This document shows, piece by piece, positions 35,121-43,637 of a DNA stretch of 64,000 nucleotides. The stretch is from Virgibacillus_O xinjiangensis. GTDB taxonomy: Bacteria; Bacillota; Bacilli; Bacillales; Amphibacillaceae. The stretch lies in contig NZ_JBHRSA010000004.1 in the NCBI RefSeq assembly GCF_042643145.1, forward strand, positions 124,001 to 188,000. The letters are read 5' to 3'. The notes under the pieces were generated by a model that did no database searches, was not told the origin of the DNA, and was given only the letters and a program-made list of their open reading frames with translations. Position numbers and translations under genes: made by a program. How positions within the stretch are numbered: the first letter of the stretch is position 1; each line of letters starts with the position of its first letter.

Positions 35121-35171
35121 AGGAATCCCCCATTCCTGCTAGGTTCTATTTAGAATCTATGAGGGATTCCT
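35121..35171 (-). promoter_or_regulatory. Inverted repeat covering the spoIIM ribosome binding site
   Basis: A perfect 9-base repeat (AGGAATCCC / GGGATTCCT) with a 33-base spacer. The 3' arm on the minus strand contains the GGGGATTCC ribosome site directly before the TTG start. There is no T run, so it is not an ordinary terminator. It could mask the site in the longer upstream transcript; this is inference. Confidence 0.4.
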
Positions 35172-35191
35172 CTTAAAAATACCAAACGCTC

Positions 35192-36364
35192 TTATTTTTT
35201 AATATCAACTGTACCGTATTTGCCGCCACCACCAGCTTTTATCGGCAATTTACCGTCTCTCATTTGGAGAATCATCTTCGCTAGATTTCCGGAGACAACT
35301 TGCTGAAGTTCATTCCCTCCAGCCTCATGAATCACACTCATCTCTGTGCCGAATCGGTCCAGTAGTTTTTCAAAAGTCTTAGGCCCAAGCCCGGGCAAAT
35401 ATTCAAGCGGCACTTGATAGAGATAGGGAGGTCTGCCGACAGCTTGTACCTCTGTGTCTTTCAGTTCAGCAATACGTTCTGCAACTCCTTTCACTACTTT
35501 AGTAGAGCCGCAATTCGGGCAGGTCGACGCTTGGGCAGGCAAATTTTCAAAACAGTTACTGCATACAGTTGTATGGTATTTGCCCAGCTTAGGATTCATT
35601 CCGTAATTCTCTACGATGGCCCTTTCTTCGATCTGATGTAGACTCCAGCTGAATTCTTTAAAAGAAGGTTCCGCCATTCGAAGTTTCTGATATTCTCTAG
35701 CGATCTTTCCCAGGGAGTGGGCATCTGAATTGGAAACAAAACTATACGGATGCAGTTCACTTATTGCATAGGCCATGTAGGTATCAGAGCTTAGCCCCAA
35801 TTCAATCGCATCAATCAAGTCGGGATCCAGCACTTCGTCGAGTGACCGGATGACTCCTTTTCCATATAGGCTTTTGAATGGAGTAAAAACATGGGCTGGA
35901 ATGAATAAGCCTCCGAGCTCTTTTGTCTTATACTGTAATTCTGTCGCTTTTCCATAATACCGCTGGGAACTCAAGCTAATGTTTTTCATACGTCCGGAGA
36001 GCCACTGTGAAAATTCTTCCATTTTGTCCAGCGTTTCAAAATAGCATAAGACATGGATCGGCCCTTGGCAATTCTCGTCAAATACCTCTATCTCCGATCC
36101 GGGAATTAACGTAGCGTTTTCAAAGCGGATCCCCCCCTCATCCAACTCTACTGCTTGTCCTTGATCAATAAGCATCCTGATTTCCTGTTGTACCGCTGGT
36201 GCATGGCAATCTATCACCCCTAATAGATCGATCCCTTTTCTTCTGCTTGACTCGATCAGTATGTTGGTAAGTGTCAGGCTCTTTGACCCGGTGATTTTAA
36301 CAGGAGCTCCATTCATATCCCTGCCGATATGAATATGCATATCAGCAAAATACTCACGCAGCAT
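35192..36364 (-). CDS. Endonuclease Q family protein (YqxK)
   Basis: A 390-residue protein with an N-terminal PHP phosphoesterase domain (DMHIHIG with His10 and His12; SDAHSLG later), a zinc finger of two CxxC pairs (CSNCFENLP and STCPNCGS) and a C-terminal helix-hairpin-helix (LPGLGPKTFEKLL). This is the layout of endonuclease Q, which nicks DNA 5' of deaminated bases and abasic sites. It directly abuts the nudF stop codon, so the two genes form one unit. Confidence 0.87.
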   Translation of the reverse strand: MLREYFADMHIHIGRDMNGAPVKITGSKSLTLTNILIESSRRKGIDLLGVIDCHAPAVQQEIRMLIDQGQAVELDEGGIRFENATLIPGSEIEVFDENCQGPIHVLCYFETLDKMEEFSQWLSGRMKNISLSSQRYYGKATELQYKTKELGGLFIPAHVFTPFKSLYGKGVIRSLDEVLDPDLIDAIELGLSSDTYMAYAISELHPYSFVSNSDAHSLGKIAREYQKLRMAEPSFKEFSWSLHQIEERAIVENYGMNPKLGKYHTTVCSNCFENLPAQASTCPNCGSTKVVKGVAERIAELKDTEVQAVGRPPYLYQVPLEYLPGLGPKTFEKLLDRFGTEMSVIHEAGGNELQQVVSGNLAKMILQMRDGKLPIKAGGGGKYGTVDIKK

Positions 36365-36910
36365 TTACATCCTCCCCAATGCATGCAGATAGAGGACAGC
36401 GTAGTTAGTCTTGGCATCATGAATCCGTTCCTCTTCTACATACCGTTTTGCTTCATCGAGCGTTAACTCAATAATTTCCACGAATTCATCGTCATCTCCA
36501 TCTGGAGGTGTGTCCAGCTTCTCTAATTGGTCGGTGATGTAGATATACAGAAGTTCGTCCGCAAAACCGGGGGATGAATAAAAGGAAGTCACTAATGAAA
36601 GGTCGTTGGTTGTATAACCCGTTTCCTCTTCCAATTCCCTTACTGCTGTTACTTCCGGTTCCTCTCCCTCTTCCATCTTGCCTGCCGGAATTTCGATCAA
36701 GGTCTTTTCCAGTGGCTTCCGATATTGTTTCACAAAGAGAATTTTGTTGTCTTTAGTGATAGGAATAACCGCAACAGCGCCTGAATGCTTGATGAGCTCC
36801 CTTTTAGAAGTTTTGCCGTTCGGAAGCTCCACTTCATCCACCTGCAGGCGAACCACTTTTCCATCAAATATGTTTTCTGTTTTTATTGTTCTTTCTTCGA
36901 ATTTATCCAC
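36365..36910 (-). CDS. nudF: ADP-ribose pyrophosphatase NudF
   Basis: A 181-residue Nudix hydrolase that splits ADP-ribose to AMP and ribose 5-phosphate. The complete Nudix box (GX5EX7REUXEEXGU) is at about 77-99, reading GKMEEGE...RELEEETGY. The start is most likely GTG at 36910, five bases after GAGGGTGA, which matches the N-terminus of B. subtilis NudF; an open frame extends to 36925. Confidence 0.92.
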   Translation of the reverse strand: MDKFEERTIKTENIFDGKVVRLQVDEVELPNGKTSKRELIKHSGAVAVIPITKDNKILFVKQYRKPLEKTLIEIPAGKMEEGEEPEVTAVRELEEETGYTTNDLSLVTSFYSSPGFADELLYIYITDQLEKLDTPPDGDDDEFVEIIELTLDEAKRYVEEERIHDAKTNYAVLYLHALGRM

Positions 36911-36977
36911 ATTTTTCACCCTCACTGCTATTAGTTCTTTTACATTTTAGCATATTTATCCCATAGCCTTTTAATAT

Positions 36978-37006
36978 TTGTGTTATCCGGTTGCCGATTC
37001 TACAAT
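36978..37006 (+). promoter_or_regulatory. Probable sigma-A promoter of yqkF
   Basis: TTGTGT, 17 bases, TACAAT, ending about 36 bases before the yqkF start codon. Confidence 0.55.
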
Positions 37007-37042
37007 AAAGACGGAACACATATGTAGAACGGAGGGTTCATG

Positions 37043-37960
37043 ATGAGAAAAAGGCAATTAGGCACATCCGGCATCTATGTTTCCGAAATGACGCTCGGAT
37101 GTATGTCACTCGGAACTGAGCTGAGTAAGGCTACCGACATGATCGATACAGCACTTGATGCAGGAATCAATCACCTAGATACAGCAGATCTGTATGATTT
37201 TGGTCGTAATGAAGAGATTGTTGGTAAAGCGATCCAGGATAAAAGGGATCAGGTCATCCTTACATCAAAAGTCGGAAACCATTTTAACAGGGAACAGCAG
37301 GACTGGTTCTGGGATCCGTCCAAGCATCATATCAAGAATGGCCTGAAGGAGAGTCTGCGTCGGCTCCACACCGATTATATCGATTTTTATATGTTGCATG
37401 GCGGAACCATTGATGATCCAATCGATGAATCCATCGAAGCTTTTGAGGAACTGAAAAAAGAGGGGTTGATCCGAGCGTATGGAATTTCATCTATTCGCCC
37501 GAATGTGATTCGCGAGTATGTAAGACGTGCTGATATTGATGCAGTGATGATGCAGTATAACCTTTTGGACCGTAGACCCGAAGAGGAGATACTTGACTTG
37601 CTGCATTCCAACTCCATCTCTGTATTGGCGAGAGGACCATTGGCAAAAGGGATTTTGACCGATCAATCCACAGAGAAAATAGAAGAAAAAGCAAACAAAG
37701 GTTACTTGGATTACTCTTATGAGGAACTGCGGGAGATTCAGGAGCTGCTGAAAAACACTCTTCCGGGAAGCTTACCCATTCAAGAAGCAGCCTTCAACTA
37801 TATTCTGAAGCACCCAGCAGTAGCAAGTGTTGTCTTTGGGGCAAGTTCCAAGGAACAAATCATGAAGAACATCACACTGGAAATATCGGAACTTCCAAAA
37901 GACATCTATACAAGACTGCAAGAAATCACCAAACCTGTAGAGTATACCAATCACAGATAA
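37043..37960 (+). CDS. yqkF: Aldo/keto reductase YqkF
   Basis: A 305-residue NADPH-dependent oxidoreductase of the aldo/keto reductase fold. The catalytic tetrad is seen as Asp and Tyr in LDTADLYDFGRNEE, Lys in TSKVG and His in FYMLHGG. The protein begins MRKRQLGTSGIYVSEMTLGCMSLG, as B. subtilis YqkF does. Of two adjacent ATGs the second (37043) is better spaced from GGAGGG. The natural substrate is unknown. It has its own promoter and terminator on the plus strand, divergent from nudF. Confidence 0.92.
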   Translation: MRKRQLGTSGIYVSEMTLGCMSLGTELSKATDMIDTALDAGINHLDTADLYDFGRNEEIVGKAIQDKRDQVILTSKVGNHFNREQQDWFWDPSKHHIKNGLKESLRRLHTDYIDFYMLHGGTIDDPIDESIEAFEELKKEGLIRAYGISSIRPNVIREYVRRADIDAVMMQYNLLDRRPEEEILDLLHSNSISVLARGPLAKGILTDQSTEKIEEKANKGYLDYSYEELREIQELLKNTLPGSLPIQEAAFNYILKHPAVASVVFGASSKEQIMKNITLEISELPKDIYTRLQEITKPVEYTNHR

Positions 37961-37984
37961 AGCCGGGGTTTCCCCCGGCTTTTA
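37959..37984. terminator. Terminator after yqkF
   Basis: agccgggg and cccccggct form a strong stem followed by TTTTATT; the 5' side is A-rich. It can also serve the convergent yqkB gene. Confidence 0.85.
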
Positions 37985-37993
37985 TTCCTCTGC

Positions 37994-38317
37994 TTACCAT
38001 TCACACACCTGCTGTTGAGATATGAATGGATTTAGCACACCTTCTGGACTGGTTAGACGGAAAGAACCATTTCTAACGTCCAGTTTCATTTTTTCTTCAA
38101 AAAACACTGCCTGGTCCGAATCGATGAGCACTGGATACCTATCGCTTTTCACTTCCAGTGATCGATTGCTATTTTCATTAGTGAACCGGATGGTCGGCAA
38201 CCCATTCACTGCACAGCCGCACCCCTCGGTATCATACCATAACTTCAAATATGACTTCCCTTCCTGGTTGATCCGGTTCAAATGGTCAGCAGCCTCTGAC
38301 GTAATTGTAAGCTCCAA
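37994..38317 (-). CDS. yqkB: HesB/IscA-like protein YqkB
   Basis: A 107-residue protein of the HesB/IscA-like family. It has EGCGCAVNGLP with the paired cysteines but lacks the C-terminal CGCG motif of true A-type iron-sulfur carriers; a lone cysteine is in QVCEW at the end. Matches B. subtilis YqkB in place and length. A role in Fe-S or metal handling is suggested by the family only. Confidence 0.82.
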   Translation of the reverse strand: MELTITSEAADHLNRINQEGKSYLKLWYDTEGCGCAVNGLPTIRFTNENSNRSLEVKSDRYPVLIDSDQAVFFEEKMKLDVRNGSFRLTSPEGVLNPFISQQQVCEW

Positions 38318-38394
38318 ATTCTCACTCCTCTCTACTTTTTGATAGTACCATCAACACCTATCTTGATTAAACCGTAGCCGTTGGTGGGTGATTA

Positions 38395-39192
38395 TTATTT
38401 CCTATTAAACTGACTTTTCAACAGCTTTTCCATGATATCTGGGAACTGGCTGTACAATCGGCTGCCTGTTTCCATCCACCAAGGCATGTTAATCTCCCTT
38501 TTTTTTGTAAATAGATGTTTTATTACTTTTTCAGCCACTTCACCAGGTTCGAGCATATAACGCTGGACACTTTCTACATAGTTGCCTTCAGGGTCTGCTG
38601 AATCAAAAAAGCGGGTGGATACCGGTCCTGGATTCACAGCCGTTACATAAATCCCTTTTTTCTGTACTTCCAGCCGGAGAGCATTGGTGAATCCGAGTAC
38701 AGCATGTTTACTAGCTGCATATACTGCTGATTTTGGAGTAGCTATTTTCCCAGCTTGTGAAGCCACATTAACAATATGCCCGCTCCCTTGTTTTTGCAAG
38801 TGAGGCAGTAATTGTTTGGTCACCCGGATGAGAGAATGGACATTCAGTTCCAGCATATAAGCAGCTTCTTCCATATCCATATCCTCTATCCATTTAAAGG
38901 AACCTATCCCTGCATTATTGATCAAGGCATCTATAACAGGGTGAGTATCCATTATTTCTCTCATAACACTGGAGACTGCCTCCTGGTCTGTCAGGTCAAC
39001 AGGATAGGTATAGCTGGTTGCTCCCAGCTCATTTTCCAACCTGTACGAAAGTTTCTCCAATCTATCAGCTGAACGGGCAGCCAGGAGAGGAACAGCACCA
39101 TGTTCAGCAAGCTTCCAGGCTAATTCCGCACCAAGGCCACTTGATGCACCTGTGACCAAAACCTTTTTATCTTTCAATCTGTTTCGCATCAT
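38395..39192 (-). CDS. yqjQ: Short-chain dehydrogenase YqjQ
   Basis: A 265-residue SDR-family oxidoreductase. NAD(P)-binding TGASSGLG near the N-terminus, NNAG, catalytic Ser in VNVASQAGK and the YAASK pair are present. The C-terminal tail ends in lysine-rich sequence as in YqjQ. ATG 39192 has GGAAGG seven bases ahead. The substrate is unknown. The 270 bases between it and the next plus-strand gene show no clear gene. Confidence 0.88.
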   Translation of the reverse strand: MMRNRLKDKKVLVTGASSGLGAELAWKLAEHGAVPLLAARSADRLEKLSYRLENELGATSYTYPVDLTDQEAVSSVMREIMDTHPVIDALINNAGIGSFKWIEDMDMEEAAYMLELNVHSLIRVTKQLLPHLQKQGSGHIVNVASQAGKIATPKSAVYAASKHAVLGFTNALRLEVQKKGIYVTAVNPGPVSTRFFDSADPEGNYVESVQRYMLEPGEVAEKVIKHLFTKKREINMPWWMETGSRLYSQFPDIMEKLLKSQFNRK

Positions 39193-39462
39193 ACATATGC
39201 CTTCCATTCTGATCGTTTTTATTAAAACATTATGAGTGATTTAGGATGGGAGGAACAATTACTAACAAACACTGGCAAGGTCTTTTCCCGTACTGTGCCA
39301 CGAATGGTCCGCTCCCTTCAGTATTGTTGTTCCACTATATCAAGACCTCAATAAACCCGTCCTATTATACTAATAATCCCTGTACTTGCCACCAACACTT
39401 CCCGTTTCAGTAAATTGACTTTTTTCGGCAGATAACACACAATCAATAAAGGGGTGCCTACA

Positions 39463-40215
39463 TTGAAGACTGCTATTTTTGCTCACCGAGGTGCGAGCGG
39501 TTATGCGCCGGAAAATACAATGCCCGCCTTCCAGCTGGCTTATGAGCTGGGAGCGGAAGGAATTGAAACGGATGTCCAGCTCACCAAGGATGGCATACCT
39601 GTTCTAGTCCATGACGAACAGGTGAAACGCACCACCGATGGCAGAGGCTTCATTAAAAATCTGACGTTTGAAGAAGTCAGAAGACTGGATGCCGGCAGTT
39701 GGTTTTCCAGAAAATTCACTGGAACAGTCATTCCCAGTCTTGAGGAATTTCTGGAATGGGCAGTAGATAAGCCATTATATTTAAATATTGAACTGAAAAA
39801 TAATAAAATAGATTATAGCAATCTGGAAGCTATTGTCTATGATACGGTATTACGATTCGGTCTGCAAAAACACTGCACGCTTTCCACTTTCAATGAGGAG
39901 AGTGTGAAGAAGATAAAGAGAATTGGGAACAGTATAAGTGCCGCCCTGCTTACATCTCGAGCAGAAGGAAATCCTGTGACTAAAGCAGCCAAGCTTGGAG
40001 CGGATGCCTTACACATCAAATACCGGTTGCTAGGCAGTAACGTGATGATGCATGCGGACAAGCAACAAATGCCTGTACGCGTTTATACGGTTAACAAAAA
40101 AGTACACATGCTGCAATGTATGAAATTAAAGGCGGATGGTATATTCACCGATCTGCCTGATAAAGCGTTGGAATACAAAAACACGTATTATGAAGAAAAA
40201 GATGGTTGTAATTAA
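39463..40215 (+). CDS. Glycerophosphodiester phosphodiesterase
   Basis: A 250-residue GDPD-family enzyme of the short cytoplasmic type (no signal peptide). It hydrolyses glycerophosphodiesters to glycerol 3-phosphate and an alcohol. The active-site region is FAHRGASGYAPENT, with EGIETDVQLTKDG and VHDEQVKRTT. The start is TTG at 39463, eight bases after AAAGGGG. It heads a plus-strand group with namA, rnz and an aldehyde dehydrogenase at 11-16 base spacing. Confidence 0.9.
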   Translation: MKTAIFAHRGASGYAPENTMPAFQLAYELGAEGIETDVQLTKDGIPVLVHDEQVKRTTDGRGFIKNLTFEEVRRLDAGSWFSRKFTGTVIPSLEEFLEWAVDKPLYLNIELKNNKIDYSNLEAIVYDTVLRFGLQKHCTLSTFNEESVKKIKRIGNSISAALLTSRAEGNPVTKAAKLGADALHIKYRLLGSNVMMHADKQQMPVRVYTVNKKVHMLQCMKLKADGIFTDLPDKALEYKNTYYEEKDGCN

Positions 40216-40226
40216 GGAGGATCTAT

Positions 40227-41243
40227 ATGTCTAAACTATTTACCCCTACCGATTTTAAGGGGATAACACTTAAAAACAGAATCGTAATGTCGCCTATGTG
40301 CATGTATTCCTGTGAGCGCGAAGACGGAAAAGTAACTCCTTTCCATTTCACTCATTATGCTTCCCGTGCTGTGGGCCAGACCGGCCTGGTCATGGTGGAA
40401 GCAACCGCCGTACAACCAGAAGGGAGAATATCTGCAAATGACCTTGGTATTTGGGATGAGGGACATACTGCCGGATTGAAACAATTAAATGATGAAATAC
40501 ACGCATACGGAGCGAAAACAGCCATACAACTTGCACACGCGGGAAGAAAGGCGCAGCTGGAGTCCGACATATATGCCCCTTCCTCTGTCAGGTTCAATCA
40601 GGACTTCAAAGAACCGCTAGAGATGACCATCAATGATATCAGGGAAACTATCGATTCATTTAAAAATGCTGCAAGGAGAGCCAAAGAGGCTGGCTTTGAC
40701 ATAATCGAAATACATGGAGCTCACGGTTATCTGATCAACCAATTCCTCTCTCCATTGACAAATCTGCGCCAGGATGACTTTGGGGGAAGCAGGAAAAACC
40801 GCTACCGTTTCCTTGAAGAAATCATTGCCTCTGTAAAAGCGGAATGGGATGGTCCTATTTTTGTCCGTATCTCAAGCAATGAATATGATGAAAAAGGCAA
40901 TTCCATGGACGACATTCTTTATTTTACGGAACGAATGAAAGAAGATGGGGTCGATTTAGTCGACTGTAGCTCTGGCGGGGTCATACCGGCTTCCATTCCT
41001 ACTTATCCTGGGTATCAATTGAACCGCTGTGAGAGAATCAAAAAGGAAACAGATATTGCTACTGGAGCAGTCGGTTTGATAACGACCGGCATCCAAGCAG
41101 AAGAAATTCTCCAAAACGATCGTGCTGATCTTGTATTTATCGGCCGGTCTCTGCTGAGGAACCCCTATTGGCCAAAAGCTGCCGCAGACGAACTTGGCAC
41201 GACTTTGGACGCGCCCGTTCAATATAAACGGGGATGGAAGTAA
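40227..41243 (+). CDS. namA: NADPH dehydrogenase NamA (old yellow enzyme, YqjM class)
   Basis: A 338-residue FMN enzyme that reduces activated C=C bonds of unsaturated aldehydes and ketones. YqjM-class marks are Cys25 and Tyr27 in SPMCMYS, and the substrate-binding pair His163/His166 in EIHGAHGYL. FMN contacts are in AIQLAHAGRKA and FIGRSLLRNPYW. AAGGAGG precedes the ATG. B. subtilis yqjM lies close to rnz (yqjK) too. Confidence 0.94.
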   Translation: MSKLFTPTDFKGITLKNRIVMSPMCMYSCEREDGKVTPFHFTHYASRAVGQTGLVMVEATAVQPEGRISANDLGIWDEGHTAGLKQLNDEIHAYGAKTAIQLAHAGRKAQLESDIYAPSSVRFNQDFKEPLEMTINDIRETIDSFKNAARRAKEAGFDIIEIHGAHGYLINQFLSPLTNLRQDDFGGSRKNRYRFLEEIIASVKAEWDGPIFVRISSNEYDEKGNSMDDILYFTERMKEDGVDLVDCSSGGVIPASIPTYPGYQLNRCERIKKETDIATGAVGLITTGIQAEEILQNDRADLVFIGRSLLRNPYWPKAAADELGTTLDAPVQYKRGWK

Positions 41244-41259
41244 TTGAAGGAGTGTTGGT

Positions 41260-42183
41260 ATGGAATTAGTATTTTTAGGTACATCTGCTGGTGTCCCATC
41301 CAAAGAAAGGAACGTATCCTCCATCGCCCTGAAGTTGCTGGAGGAACAGAATAGCATATGGCTCTTTGACTGTGGGGAGGCTACACAGCATCAAATCCTG
41401 CACACCTCCATCAAACCACGGAAAATTAATAATATTTTCATCACCCACATGCATGGTGACCATATTTTTGGACTTCCAGGTTTATTGAGCAGCCGTTCCT
41501 TCCAAGGGGGGGATGACCTGTTGACCATCCATGGGCCGCCGGGTATCAAAGAATTTGTCGAGACGAATCTGCGGGCAAGCGGGACACATTTAACCTACCC
41601 CCTTTCCATACAGGAAGTTGAAAAAGGACAAAGTATCTCAAAGGGAAGTTTTACCGTGGAAGTAGAGAAATTGGACCACGGCATTCCCTGTTTTGGATAT
41701 CGTGTGAAGGAAGCAGATAAACCCGGTGAATTACTTGTGGCTAAATTGATGGAACGAGGGATTATGCCAGGACCTATCTATAAGAAGATAAAAGAGAATG
41801 ACTCAGTTGAAACACATGATGGCCAACTATTGAAGAGGGAAGATTTTATAGGGAAGAAGAAAAAAGGCCGGGTGGTCACAATCTTTGGTGATACACGACT
41901 GCCAGAAAAATTCCAGGAGTTTGCCAAAAACTCAGATGTGCTTGTCCACGAGGCGACCTTTGAACATAGTAAGGAAGAGACGGCAAAACAATACTTCCAT
42001 TCAACGACCACTCAGGCTGCAAGATTGGCAAAGCAAAGCAACTCAAGGAAGCTGATCATCACGCACATTTCCTCTCGTTATCAAGCGGAGGATGACAACT
42101 GGCTATTGGAAGAAGCCCGAAAAATATTCCCTGATACAGAGATAGCCACCGACCTGTCCCACATAAAAATAGAGGCATTATGA
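41260..42183 (+). CDS. rnz: Ribonuclease Z (tRNA 3' endonuclease)
   Basis: A 307-residue metallo-beta-lactamase-fold nuclease that trims the 3' end of tRNA precursors lacking encoded CCA. The zinc motif HxHxDH is THMHGDH (His63, His65, Asp67, His68). Later HEATF and ITHISSRY supply further ligands. It starts MELVFLGTSAGVPSKERNVSS, usual for the family, with AAGGAGTG upstream. Confidence 0.95.
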   Translation: MELVFLGTSAGVPSKERNVSSIALKLLEEQNSIWLFDCGEATQHQILHTSIKPRKINNIFITHMHGDHIFGLPGLLSSRSFQGGDDLLTIHGPPGIKEFVETNLRASGTHLTYPLSIQEVEKGQSISKGSFTVEVEKLDHGIPCFGYRVKEADKPGELLVAKLMERGIMPGPIYKKIKENDSVETHDGQLLKREDFIGKKKKGRVVTIFGDTRLPEKFQEFAKNSDVLVHEATFEHSKEETAKQYFHSTTTQAARLAKQSNSRKLIITHISSRYQAEDDNWLLEEARKIFPDTEIATDLSHIKIEAL

Positions 42184-42199
42184 TAGAGGAGAGATTTTC

Positions 42200-43570
42200 T
42201 TGAACTCATTGGAATCGATAGTGGCCGATCAGCGTACATATTTCCAGCATGGAAACACGCTTGGCTACGAAATACGCAAGGAACAGCTACAGAAATTAAA
42301 ACAAATGCTGAAGGAATTTGAAAGCGAAATCTATCAAGCCCTGAAAAGTGATTTGAATAAATCGCGACATGAAACCTTAACGACAGAGCTCGGTTTCCTG
42401 TATTCGGAAATTGATTTTGCGATAAAAAATCTTCGGTATTGGATGGAACCTGTAAAGGCTGCATCTCCACTTACACATAAAGGAAGCAAGAGTTTCATTT
42501 TAGCTGAACCCTATGGTGTTACACTGATAATTTCTCCATGGAATTATCCGCTTCAGTTAGCACTTTCCCCTGTTATCGGGGCACTAGCAGCAGGGAATTG
42601 TGCTGTGATCAAACCCTCAGAGTATTCCCGGGCCACATCCTCCCTGCTTGCAAGGATGATCAAGAGCACCTTTAATCCTTCCTACATTACCGTTGTAGAG
42701 GGAGCCAAGGAAACTAGTGAACAATTGCTGAAACAAAGATTTGATTATATATTTTTCACCGGCAGTACAGAAGTCGGGAAGATAGTGATGAAACAAGCAA
42801 GTGAACATTTGACCCCCGTAACATTGGAACTCGGCGGAAAAAGTCCTGTCATAGTGGATAAAGACGCTAATATTAATCTAGCAGCGAAACGAATTGTTTG
42901 GGGGAAATATACCAATGCAGGGCAAACTTGTGTAGCTCCAGATTATCTTTACGTACATGAAAAAGTGAAATTTAAACTTCTTAAAGCGATGAAAAAACAA
43001 ATTAAAAACTTTTATGGAAGAGAACCTTTGAAGAATCCCGATTACATACGCATCATCAATCATAAACATTACTCCCGTCTGGAGCAATACCTAACAAACG
43101 GTACGATTCTTCATGGCGGCAATACAAATTCAGAAACACTCTCCATCGAGCCGACGATACTGGATAAAATTTCCTGGGATGATCCTGTTATGCAGGACGA
43201 AATTTTCGGTCCGATTCTTCCTGTACTTACATTTTCAAATATTGAAGAAGCAGTGGAAGTGATCAAGACTAAAGAAAAACCTTTGGCATTATATTATTTC
43301 AGTGAAAATGAGAAAGCTCAGGAACAGATTATAAGATATTTGTCATTCGGCGGAGGGTCTATCAATGACACCCTTTACCACTTAGCGAATCCTCATCTTC
43401 CTTTCGGTGGTGTAGGAGCGAGTGGTATGGGAAACTATCATGGGGAATACAGTTTTCAAACCTTTTCACACAGCAAAAGTGTCTTGAAACAGAGTACAAA
43501 ATTTGACTTGCCATTCCGGTATCCTGGAGGAAAACTGACACACAAAGTAGTAAAAAGAATGATGAAGTAA
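42200..43570 (+). CDS. Aldehyde dehydrogenase (class 3 / YwdH-like)
   Basis: A 456-residue NAD(P)-dependent aldehyde dehydrogenase of the shorter class-3 type, which oxidises medium or long-chain aldehydes. Glu210 in TLELGGKSP and Cys244 in NAGQTCVAPDYL are the catalytic pair. The nucleotide site is ISPWNYPLQL and FFTGST. The C-terminal FPFGGVGASGMG-type loop is present. The start is TTG after GAGGAGAG. A fatty-aldehyde substrate is inference from the class; the neighbouring diesterase and enal reductase suggest lipid or reactive-aldehyde handling. Confidence 0.9.
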   Translation: MNSLESIVADQRTYFQHGNTLGYEIRKEQLQKLKQMLKEFESEIYQALKSDLNKSRHETLTTELGFLYSEIDFAIKNLRYWMEPVKAASPLTHKGSKSFILAEPYGVTLIISPWNYPLQLALSPVIGALAAGNCAVIKPSEYSRATSSLLARMIKSTFNPSYITVVEGAKETSEQLLKQRFDYIFFTGSTEVGKIVMKQASEHLTPVTLELGGKSPVIVDKDANINLAAKRIVWGKYTNAGQTCVAPDYLYVHEKVKFKLLKAMKKQIKNFYGREPLKNPDYIRIINHKHYSRLEQYLTNGTILHGGNTNSETLSIEPTILDKISWDDPVMQDEIFGPILPVLTFSNIEEAVEVIKTKEKPLALYYFSENEKAQEQIIRYLSFGGGSINDTLYHLANPHLPFGGVGASGMGNYHGEYSFQTFSHSKSVLKQSTKFDLPFRYPGGKLTHKVVKRMMK

Positions 43571-43607
43571 TAGAAGACACACCTTTATTAGTAAGGTGTG
43601 TCTTCTA
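43571..43607. terminator. Bidirectional terminator between the aldehyde dehydrogenase gene and dinB
   Basis: A perfect 15-base stem (tagaagacacacctt / aaggtgtgtcttcta) with a 7-base loop between two convergent genes. Confidence 0.88.
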
Positions 43608-43637
43608 TCTAAGAAAAAGAAGCAATGGGAAGAATCG

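Noticed and set aside
39232..39354. Plus-strand ORF of 40 codons between yqjQ and the phosphodiesterase gene
   Set aside because: Starts without a ribosome site, composition is not protein-like, and no promoter can be placed.
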